This document shows positions 28,712 to 35,758 of a stretch of DNA of 64,000 nucleotides, one piece after another; the stretch's first letter is position 1; each line of letters begins with the position of its first letter. The notes beneath the pieces were generated by a model. It was not told where the DNA came from and made no database searches. It was given only the letters and a program-made list of their open reading frames with translations. Source of the stretch: CAVYXK01 sp963708245 (GTDB lineage: Bacteria; Pseudomonadota; Alphaproteobacteria; Acetobacterales; Acetobacteraceae); the NCBI GenBank assembly GCA_963708245.1, contig OY970201.1, positions 2,046,001 to 2,110,000 of the forward strand, read 5' to 3'. The position numbers and the translations under genes are program-made.

Positions 28712-29440
28712 ATGAAACATCGTAATCTGCTCGGCAGCCTCGTCCTTGCCGCCGGCGGTCTCGCCCTCACCGCCTGCGCGACGGCACCACAACCGAATGC
28801 GGCCCTGGAACAGGCGCAAGCGGCGTATTCGACCGCGTCGAGCGACCCGATGGTGCAAAGGACAGCGCCGGAGAAGTTGGCGGACGCGCAGGAATCCCTG
28901 CAAATCGCGCAAAACGCGTGGGAGAACAGTTCTGGCTGGTTCAGTTCGGACGACCAGTCCAACGTTGACCACAATGCATACTTGGCCCAGCGGTACTCGC
29001 AGACGGCCGTGGAGACCGCCAAGTTCCGGCAGTCGGCCGCGACGGCCGCGAATTCAGCCCGGGTCATGACGCTCCCCGGCACGCTCTTCGCCACCAACAA
29101 GGCCGTCCTGAATGCTCAGGGATTACAGGCCGCCAGAGAGCTCGCAACTTTCATGAACGATCGCCCAGACCGGAGTGCCGTCATCACGGGCTACACGGAT
29201 AGCACTGGCTCTGCCCAGCTCAACGCCGCACTTTCTCAAGCGCGCGCCGATTCCGTGAAGGCCGCGCTGGTCAGCGACGGGGTCGACGCGTCACGCATAC
29301 AGACCAAGGGACTGGGGCCGGCGGATCCAGTGGCGAGCAATGCAACTGCGGCGGGTCGGCAGCGGAACCGCCGTGTCGAAGTGGCGATTTCCGTGGCACC
29401 AATAGTGACAGGGGCGGCATCACCATCTGCACTACCGTAG
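28712..29440 (+). CDS. DUF4398-OmpA-domain lipoprotein
   Basis: 242 residues from the ATG at 28712. Lipobox LTACATAPQP, then a helical DUF4398 region (PEKLADAQESLQIAQNAWEN), then an OmpA/MotB peptidoglycan-binding domain (TLFATNKAVLNAQGLQAARE, ITGYTDSTG, NRRVEVAIS). The TD...NRRVEV residues that contact peptidoglycan are kept. Likely tethers the outer membrane to the cell wall. Upstream GGACCCCC gives no strong ribosome-binding site, so translation may be coupled to the previous gene. Confidence 0.92.
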   Translation: MKHRNLLGSLVLAAGGLALTACATAPQPNAALEQAQAAYSTASSDPMVQRTAPEKLADAQESLQIAQNAWENSSGWFSSDDQSNVDHNAYLAQRYSQTAVETAKFRQSAATAANSARVMTLPGTLFATNKAVLNAQGLQAARELATFMNDRPDRSAVITGYTDSTGSAQLNAALSQARADSVKAALVSDGVDASRIQTKGLGPADPVASNATAAGRQRNRRVEVAISVAPIVTGAASPSALP

Positions 29441-29649
29441 GGTGCTTGCGCGGGATAATGCCCTGCGCGGGGCCGTCCCTGCGGCCGGACAGCGAGCGTG
29501 CAGTAATCTGGTGAGCTCACGGTTTTCCGAGAGGTTCCGGAACGCGCGATCGGTATCGGGGACGCCGTCTTCAGCCCGTAATTTACGGGTCTGCTCGGTG
29601 CCAATCTGCCGCTGTCCGCTGATCACAGCAGCCCAACGGAGGAGTGCGG

Positions 29650-30315
29650 ATGAACGCGTACCTGACTGGCTTATCGATTCACCGTCGGACTGTGGCGAAG
29701 CTCTTCGTGGCCACCGTAATGTTTGGTTTGACAACATCGGTCTCTATGCGCGCCGCGCTTTCGGACGCATCAGATCCGGGGGCACCAATCCGGCAGCTCA
29801 ACACGGCGCTGCTGGCAGCCATGAAGGCCGGTCAGGGTATTTCCTTCGAGCAACGCTGTGCGATGTTGGCGCCGGTGGTGGAGCAGGCGTTCGACCTCGA
29901 CTCCTTGTTGCAGGCATCCGTCGGGATGCGTTGGTCGGCGCTGACACTAGACGAGAGAGCCGCTCTTGCGAACGCGTTCCGGCGCTATACGATCTCCAGT
30001 TACGCGGCGAATTTCGACAGCTACTCGGGCCAGACGTTCCAAGTGCAGCCCAACCCCCGCCGCCTCTCAAGCGGCGGTGTTGTGTTGCGAACCCAGATCG
30101 TTCGCGCCAGCGGCTCGCCAGTCGAGATCGATTATGTGATGCGGCAGACCTCGGCTGGCTGGAAGGCGGTCGACGTGCTGGCCGACGGCGCAATCAGTCG
30201 TGTCGCGGTGCAGCGCTCTGACTTCACTGCGCTGCTGCAGAGAGGGGGTGTACTGGCGCTGGAACACGGGCTGGAGCACAAAGTGGCCACTCTTTCGAAC
30301 GGCAGCGCGACGTAG
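29650..30315 (+). CDS. MlaC/Ttg2D-family periplasmic lipid-binding protein
   Basis: 221 residues from the ATG at 29650, GGAGG seven bases upstream. N-terminal signal peptide, then the MlaC fold signature (FEQRCAMLAPVVEQAFDLDS, LTLDERAALANAFRRYTISS, YVMRQTSAGWKAVDVLADGA). MlaC proteins shuttle phospholipid between the outer and inner membrane MCE complexes. It lies about 10 kb from the mlaEFD-like genes and on the other strand, next to a kinase. This copy is intact; the second at 58285 is not. Confidence 0.88.
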   Translation: MNAYLTGLSIHRRTVAKLFVATVMFGLTTSVSMRAALSDASDPGAPIRQLNTALLAAMKAGQGISFEQRCAMLAPVVEQAFDLDSLLQASVGMRWSALTLDERAALANAFRRYTISSYAANFDSYSGQTFQVQPNPRRLSSGGVVLRTQIVRASGSPVEIDYVMRQTSAGWKAVDVLADGAISRVAVQRSDFTALLQRGGVLALEHGLEHKVATLSNGSAT

Positions 30316-30505
30316 CCGCTCTCTCCCGAACGCGGTGGTTCGGTAGCGAGCTAAGCGCAATGTCAAACAAAACACGATATTTGCGTTCGATCCAACCTGC
30401 CCATAGGGAGCATAATCGGCTTGCTTTGGTCAGTAGTCGTTCCGAATTCGGGGAGACTCACGCGCGGACGGCGCGCGATCTTCCCAGAGGGTAGAGAGCA
30501 TTGCC

Positions 30506-31291
30506 ATGTACGCAGCAGCCGAGCGAAGTCCGCATCCTACGGGTCGTTCATTGACATTGCGTGGACTCGACCATGGTAGTTCACCATCCAGATTTGAGCA
30601 GATCGCCGCAGGCACCAGTCAGCTATCTCGCAGTCGATCTGGCACGCTCGCGCTACTTCTCAACGCGACGCTGCCGGTTTTATCAGGAGGACGCTCTGTC
30701 CTCGATCCGCTTTGGACTGAAGAGGCAATGCACCGAGCCTATAGCTTGGTTAATCTTACCCTCGCACTGGACCAACGGGCCCCATTGTGCCACAACGATA
30801 TCGTCACAGCGAGAATGGAGCAGGCGCTCAGCCGGAATATCGCGGCATGCTTTCGGTCTTTGGCAATCTCGGGCGATAAGAAAACACTGCCATGCTCGGA
30901 CGCCCTGAGAATCATCGTCCAGAACTTGGTTGAGCTTTTCGGTTTAGCGGCTGGACAGATAAGCCTTGAGATGTCAATCGAGCGACTTGCATTGCCCGCG
31001 TTCAAACGAAGAGCGTTGGTATCGGCTGCAAGTGAACTGGTGATCAATGCCCTGCGCCACGCGTTTGACGCACCTAGCTCGGGGCATATTACCGTTGGGC
31101 TCTGCCGGGTGGGATTGTCCGATGCGAAGCTCAGCATTTCGGACAATGGCCGGGGTATCGGACCCGGTCGGTATGGTCAGCCGTCCGGAATTGCTTTCGA
31201 TCTTGCAGCGCTGCTCGAATCCGACCTGATCTACTCGGAGGCCGAACGGGGCGGCACGCTCGCCGAGATAACCTTTCCGGTCGGACGATAA
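30506..31291 (+). CDS. Sensorless histidine kinase (HATPase_c), copy A
   Basis: 261 residues. The C-terminal half is a histidine-kinase ATPase domain with N box ELVINALRHAF and G1 box ISDNGRGIG; the later G boxes are short. Upstream, AMHRAYSLVNLTLALDQ resembles the HisKA_2/HWE-type dimerisation helix with a candidate phospho-histidine. No membrane helix or sensor domain precedes it, so it may take its input from a partner protein. No response regulator is adjacent. GAGAG lies upstream of the ATG. An almost identical protein is encoded at 59144. Confidence 0.78.
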   Translation: MYAAAERSPHPTGRSLTLRGLDHGSSPSRFEQIAAGTSQLSRSRSGTLALLLNATLPVLSGGRSVLDPLWTEEAMHRAYSLVNLTLALDQRAPLCHNDIVTARMEQALSRNIAACFRSLAISGDKKTLPCSDALRIIVQNLVELFGLAAGQISLEMSIERLALPAFKRRALVSAASELVINALRHAFDAPSSGHITVGLCRVGLSDAKLSISDNGRGIGPGRYGQPSGIAFDLAALLESDLIYSEAERGGTLAEITFPVGR

Positions 31292-31411
31292 CACCCCTGC
31301 GTTTCCGCGACGCCTGCAGCACTCGCTACTCCTGGCGGCCCGATATGCCTCACCCGGGCGGGGTCTTCACGTTGGATCGCCTCAGTTCGCCTGCGCGCTG
31401 TGCGACGATCC

Positions 31412-31855
31412 TTATAACAAGGTGAACGCCTGTAGCTCTTCACGCGCGGACTCGCTGAACTCCTTCAGCGGATCGATCGCCTTGCTCTTGATCAGTTCAT
31501 GCACCTCGCGGATCGTCTTGTTCGGTGCGAAGTAGGTATCGGTCGTGGCAATCATGATCTTCTCGGCGCACGCGACGTTTTGCGGCCAGGACAGGACGCG
31601 CATTCTGCTGACCATGGCGTAGAGGGAGACGAGTTCCGGAATCTGCGGCTGGTTGCTTACAATGGCATCGCCATATGCCCTCGATGCCGCGACGATGAAG
31701 TCCTTGTAGAGCTCCTCTCGCCGCGACACGTCGTGGGCGAACTGCCCGGCCCGTACCTGGGAACGCTGGCTCAGCCAAGTCGTGAGGCCTGATGTCAGGC
31801 CGCCCACCACTGATCCGGCAAGTGCCGATAGGGCGGAAAGGTATGCGATATCCAT
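31412..31855 (-). CDS. Membrane-anchored protein of unknown function
   Basis: 147 residues. One N-terminal membrane helix (YLSALSALAGSVVGGLTSGL) followed by a soluble helical part (EELYKDFIVAASRAYGDAIV; IREVHELIKSKAIDPLKEFS). The type is common as an orphan gene in proteobacteria but has no assigned role that I know. Its 3' end abuts the right border of the duplicated block, which is not repeated beyond this point. Confidence 0.7.
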   Translation of the reverse strand: MDIAYLSALSALAGSVVGGLTSGLTTWLSQRSQVRAGQFAHDVSRREELYKDFIVAASRAYGDAIVSNQPQIPELVSLYAMVSRMRVLSWPQNVACAEKIMIATTDTYFAPNKTIREVHELIKSKAIDPLKEFSESAREELQAFTLL

Positions 31856-32556
31856 ATCTTATTTATAGGCGCCGGCGCTATGGAATCCGCTCACCACGTG
31901 GGATCGCTGTGGTCCTGGCAATCGCCATTGGGCATGCGGTATCTGCTGCGGCGATGTCATGCCTGGCTCTCTTTCAATGTTGACGGAGCGGGAAACTGGA
32001 TCTTGTCATTCAGTTGACAGGATCTGCTCATCCCTAAGTCTTACGCATGTTGACGGACCGAGCGGCTCGCGGGCATCAGATCACGCGAACAGCCCTTTGA
32101 GCTCTTACCAATATAGGAGTTTGCGGGGAAAGATCCTGAGGATCATTGCTTTCTCTTGTTCAAGCTTGCGGTGATTATGAAGCCGCCAAGTGTAAGCAAC
32201 CGTCCGCACGGCTATACTCCTGGTACTGGCGCGAACGATCCGTATCAGAGCAACAGATGCCAGTCCATTAAGCGGCTGCTGCCGAGCTTGAGCGGGACCG
32301 CCACAGCACGTTCCCCGCTGCTGCACCCATCGCGAACGCGAATTTGGTGGGCAGACTTAACCTGCGTTAGAGCGTCACCGGGCTCCAGTGGGGGAGTTGA
32401 CGTCTTGTTGCTCCCGTGCCCGCTTCTATCGCATGAACGCGGGTGGCATCGGTTTGCTTCAGCATTAGTGCGATCCTCCAGCTTCTTGAACGCGCCGCTC
32501 CTCAGTCGAACTGTTCGGTCGTCCGTTACCGAGACAGCGGCGAAGCCACGCCCGTC
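31856..32556. other. No recognisable gene
   Basis: Both strands were read. Open frames here are short or antisense to the neighbouring MFS remnant, and no segment resembles a known family. ATGTTGACGGA occurs twice (about 31977 and 32047). The promoter of the membrane protein at 31412-31855 should lie at the left end. Confidence 0.5.
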
Positions 32557-33659
32557 TCATGGCTTGCTCCCGATCGGTCGCCGCGCAGCCACGGACGCCA
32601 GGGCCACGGGTCGCGCCGCGACACCGGTCTCGCGCAGGAACAGCGTCAGAACGAATGACAACACAATGCCGACGACCCAAATCAGATCGGCCTCGCGAAA
32701 CGTCTCCAGCGTCAGCGGATGGCCAGCGGAGAGACGGAAGAGCGTTAGCCCGAAAGCGGGTGCCAGGAAGGCGCTAAAGCTGAAGACAATGAAGTTCATT
32801 GCGCCCGTGGCGCTGCCCTTCACGTGATCCGGATTGATTTCCTTGATCATCGTGTAGGGGATCATTGCCCCGCAGCCCCTACATGCTCGACGCCGAGAAA
32901 CGGGACACCCCAGATCATGGCGCCGATGGTGGTAGGCATGAATAGCAGGCCGCCGACGAAGCCGCAGAGATACGATTGCGGGTTCGTCAGCACGACCTTG
33001 TAGGGCGCGAACATCGCCCACACGGAGCCGCGGCCGGGCTCATGGTTCCTTGGAGTCGCTATCAGCACGAAGACGGCAACGATAGCGAACAGTACGCCGG
33101 AATAGAGCCAGAACGACTGCCATGTAATCGGGCCGTGCACAAGCGGACTGACAACGAACTGCCCAGCGAAGCCGCCGAGCATCCCGGCAAGCTGGGTGAA
33201 ACCGATCGCCGTGGCGAGCCAGCGGTCAGAAAACCCATGCACGGCGAGATACACCGCGCCGGTGAAGGCGAAAGCCGATCCTGCGCCTTGCAGCAACCGC
33301 CCGGTCTCGGCCGCTCTGATCGAGCCAAGCCCAAACAGCACAGAGCCGACCGTGACGGCGAAAATGCCAGCCGAGATTGGCCATTTGGCCCCATACCGGT
33401 CGAGAGACGCGCCGGCGATTATAGCGAACCCGGCGTATGTGTAATAATAGAGGCCCACCAATGAGCTGATTCCGAGAGCTGTCAGACCGAAGGCAGCTTC
33501 CAGCTCAGGGATGCTCACCCCCGGCGCGGAGCGGATGGCGTATTGGAGAAAATAGAACACCAAGCAGAAGAACCAGGTCACCACAAAGGGCCAGCTAATC
33601 GCCTTCCCCGCAGGCGCTGAAATAGGAGAAGGTGCCGTTACTCCGCTTTGCGCTGACAT
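32557..33659 (-). pseudogene. MFS transporter with internal deletion and frameshift
   Basis: The first six helices are intact from the ATG at 33659 (GGGGAGAG upstream): VVTWFFCLVFYFLQYAIRSA, SLVGLYYYTYAGFAIIAGAS, LQGAGSAFAFTGAVYLAVHG. After MIWGVPFLGVEHVG at about 32895 the frame is lost. In the next frame homology resumes at CGAMIPYTMIKEINPDHVKG and runs to the end at 32557. Some 70-100 residues (around helices 7-9) are missing. Intact relatives are anion:cation-type symporters of about 430 residues. Not functional. Confidence 0.85.
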
Positions 33660-33848
33660 TGGTTCTCTCCCCAGTCGTGTTTTACGATGAGGCACGCGGA
33701 TGATTAGGCGAGGCGGCGACGACAATCGCGAAGATCGAATAGCTGTAGTTGCAAGGATCAACCAGAAGTAACGCTCGTCGCATTGCCGTCTTCTCCGTCG
33801 AGTGGGGTCCAGACCCTGATACTCAGAGTGGAAGTCTGCCGCCTTGAT

Positions 33849-34229
33849 TTAGATTATGGGACGCAGGCCTGCGCGGAAGCGTGCGGCGTTCTGCACATAC
33901 GCGCGGAAGTCGCGATCGAAGCCGGCCCGCTCATCGGTTGACATGATGCGCTTGAAGCGGGCCGGGACGCCGACCCAGAGCTCGTTGTGGTCGATCACCT
34001 TGCCGGTCGGTAGCAGGGCACCCGCACCCAGCACGCCGCCCTCCTCGCCGCGTAGCACGCAGAAGAACCAGATGTCGGATTGCGGCCCGATTTCCACGTC
34101 GCCGATCACCACGGCGGTGGGTGTGATGAACGCGTCAGGTGCGATGCGGGGTGCGACCCCGTCAAGGATGTACAGCAGGCCTTGGCCGGTCGACAACTCG
34201 ATCCGGCCGATCTCCACCTGGTTGCGCAT
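33849..34229 (-). pseudogene. Gamma-carbonic-anhydrase-like protein with in-frame internal deletion
   Basis: The N-terminal turns of a left-handed beta helix are present (LDGVAPRIAPDAFITPTAVV, IGDVEIGPQSDIWFFCVLRG), then the frame jumps to the C-terminal ALLPTGKVIDHNELWVGVPA and its helix. About 65 residues that normally carry the zinc-binding histidines are missing, although the frame is kept open at 126 residues. Catalysis is impossible as read. It lies beside an MFS gene with a similar internal deletion. Confidence 0.8.
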
Positions 34230-34434
34230 TCCGTTGATTGTGAACGGCCATTCCGGCCGATCGTGATCACCGATTCCGGTGATCGTGAACGCGCGCTCAC
34301 CGCTGGCTGAGCAGGCCGGAGGTGGCGTTGCGACGCGGTGGCGGACGATGCCACTGACGGTTGAACTGGTGTCATTTATCCTTGGCGTTCGTCAAGCTTT
34401 CGTTGCCGATGGCGGCACCATCAACAGCGTGGCG

Positions 34435-34518
34435 CTTGCGCAAGCTCGGCCCCTTCAGCTCGATGCGGTGGGCGCGATGAACGATGCGATCCAAGATCGC
34501 GTCGCCAAGTGTTGGATT
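34435..34518 (-). mobile_element. IS21 IstB C-terminal scrap
   Basis: The 28 codons NPTLGDAILDRIVHRAHRIE LKGPSLRK match the C-terminus of IstB-type ATPases of IS21 elements. Nothing else of the element is recognisable here. It is unrelated in position to the IS21 at 55.8-58.1 kb, whose IstB lacks precisely this end, but belongs to a different subgroup by sequence. Confidence 0.65.
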
Positions 34519-34654
34519 CCAACAAGTTCGTGCCAAACTCGTGGCGGAGGCGAGTGGCACTACCATCAAGCTCACTGGCGACGCTGACGATCGGCCGCTC
34601 GTGATTGACGACGTAATCCGGACGGAAACCGTCGCGCGGCCTGAGGATCCCGTC

Positions 34655-34783
34655 ATGAGAACCTATGCCCTCGTAACCCTATGGAACGGACAGCAGACAT
34701 GCCGCTGGTATGATGCCTGGGCGGTATCCCATGCCATACGGCTCGCTCAGGCCGAAGGTTATACCGTGGTCTCCGTGTCATGA
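34655..34783 (+). CDS. Small ORF A, unknown, first of three coupled small genes
   Basis: 42 residues beginning MRTYALVTLWNGQQTCRWYD and ending GYTVVSVS. The pattern suggests strand-strand-helix-strand. Its TGA overlaps the ATG of the next small gene (ATGA), a sign of coupled translation. The frame is open further upstream (to 34484), so a longer product is possible. No family recognised. Confidence 0.5.
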   Translation: MRTYALVTLWNGQQTCRWYDAWAVSHAIRLAQAEGYTVVSVS

Positions 34784-34923
34784 CCGCGGAGTATTTTATA
34801 ATGTGCCAGCCGGCCGATGGCTCGCAGGCATATATCCTGGGATCCTCCGCTATACTGAGCTCGGCCAAGGCATACGCCAATCGTTACCGGCGGATCCTCT
34901 ACACCACGGGCGCACAGATATGA
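34780..34923 (+). CDS. Small ORF B, unknown
   Basis: 47 residues beginning MTAEYFIMCQPADGSQAYIL. Start overlaps the stop of ORF A by four bases. The layout (aromatic strand, turn, alanine-rich helix AKAYANRYRRI, final strand LYTTG) resembles that of ORF A, so the two may be distant paralogues. No family recognised. Confidence 0.5.
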   Translation: MTAEYFIMCQPADGSQAYILGSSAILSSAKAYANRYRRILYTTGAQI

Positions 34924-34937
34924 GTCAGGAGGGCAGC

Positions 34938-35081
34938 ATGATGACCACAGAGTATGTCACAGGGCAACGCGCTAGGCTGATGATCCTGCAGGAGATGCTG
35001 CAGCTAGGATCCGTGGCGTTTCGCCTGGATATCGCTGAACAACTAGCCCTGACACGGGCACGGTTAGGAGAGAACCAGTGA
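34938..35081 (+). CDS. Small ORF C, unknown
   Basis: 47 residues, MMTTEYVTGQRARLMILQEM through a helical LQLGSVAFRLDIAEQLALTR. AGGAGG lies five bases before the ATG, the best ribosome-binding site of the three. It begins 14 bases after ORF B. Mostly one long amphipathic helix. Could be an antitoxin-like, phage or conjugation accessory protein; no support for any of these. Confidence 0.5.
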   Translation: MMTTEYVTGQRARLMILQEMLQLGSVAFRLDIAEQLALTRARLGENQ

Positions 35082-35094
35082 ACCTAGATCTAGG

Positions 35095-35312
35095 ATCTCC
35101 TTGCCGAAGAGATGGGCGAAACCCGCCTTTATCCACTTGTTCGTCACAGTACACGCAAAACGGCCACCCAGGCCTATCAGCCGCAGAGCTTGCTCGAAGA
35201 AATATATATACATATAGATCCGCCACGCCGTCATAGACGGCGTAGCGTGCCCTTAGTGCGGACTTGATCGGTGCCAGGTGTTCCTGTCGCACATACGGCG
35301 GCTTCAGCTTTC
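35095..35312 (-). pseudogene. Eco57I/type IIG-like DNA adenine methylase fragment
   Basis: Minus strand: KPPYVRQEHLAPIK is the motif IV region (NPPYVRQE in the family), followed by YDGVADLYVY and, after a frame change, FFEQALRLIGLGGRFACTVT NKWIKAGFAHLFGKE. These are consecutive conserved blocks of N6-adenine methylases of type IIG or PglX kind. The frame change falls in an alternating TA run near 35201-35217, best explained by an extra ATAT. First Asn of NPPY reads Lys. A relic of a restriction or phage-defence methylase. Confidence 0.75.
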
Positions 35313-35396
35313 GCCTGAATTGGCAAAGGCTGCGCGAAGCGCGATGCCGGCCAGCTCTGGACCTACTGAATGTCGCGCATCGTCATCCCACCCCAT

Positions 35397-35504
35397 AAGA
35401 AGCTGGATCACCCGATGCAGGTCGGCAATTGACAAGCCGTCTGCCAGCCTGACCTGGCGCCAAAGTAGGAGATGGACGTCCCGCAGCAGCATTTTCCAAA
35501 CGTA
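35397..35504 (-). pseudogene. pRiA4b ORF-3-like protein fragment
   Basis: YVWKMLLRDVHLLLWRQVRL then IADLHRVIQLLMGWDD matches the N-terminal part of the pRiA4b ORF-3-like family, often found in plasmids and integrated elements. Family members continue with a histidine-rich strand that is absent. Only about 36 codons remain. Confidence 0.65.
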
Positions 35505-35605
35505 GCAATCTAGGGCGCTGATCGGCCATGACCCTGACCGTAGCTCACCAAGCCCCGTCTTGCCCCCGTTTTGTGATAGGTTTGTCCTTCCGCGCTGGAC
35601 GATTT

Positions 35606-35758
35606 GCTCACTCGCGTGCCGCACTTATTGTATCAGAAGGACTTCACTGCTGGAGCGCACCGCTCCGCGAGCATGAAGTCGGCCAAAAATTCCGGTTTGG
35701 TGGACGGCTGGGGCAGCCGGGTCTAGGGTGATCTTAACAAGCCAAAGAGAGGGTAGCG
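35606..35758 (+). promoter_or_regulatory. Conserved upstream region of regulator 1
   Basis: About 150 bases before the GTG start are shared, with scattered differences, with 41890-42040 before regulator 2. The best-kept core, from GCATGAAGTCGGCCAAAAAT to GGACGGCTGGGGCAGCC, is in both. Conservation outside a plus-strand coding region suggests the promoter and binding sites were copied with the gene. A short minus-strand peptide (PSTKPEFLADFMLA) can also be read through it in both copies. Confidence 0.55.

Larger units (their letters stand above)
29628..31411 (+). repeat. Duplicated block, copy A (mlaC plus histidine kinase)
   Basis: This 1.78-kb segment recurs in the same orientation at 58263-60049. 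Likeness starts at GCAGCCCAACGG and ends at TGCGACGATCC in both. The stretch from the end of mlaC through most of the kinase (about 30300-31230) looks base-for-base identical, including the noncoding gap. The mlaC part differs at many positions and by indels. Confidence 0.93.

Noticed and set aside
34780..35081. Toxin-antitoxin pair
   Set aside because: Size and overlap would fit, but neither peptide shows a known toxin or antitoxin motif, so no such claim is made.
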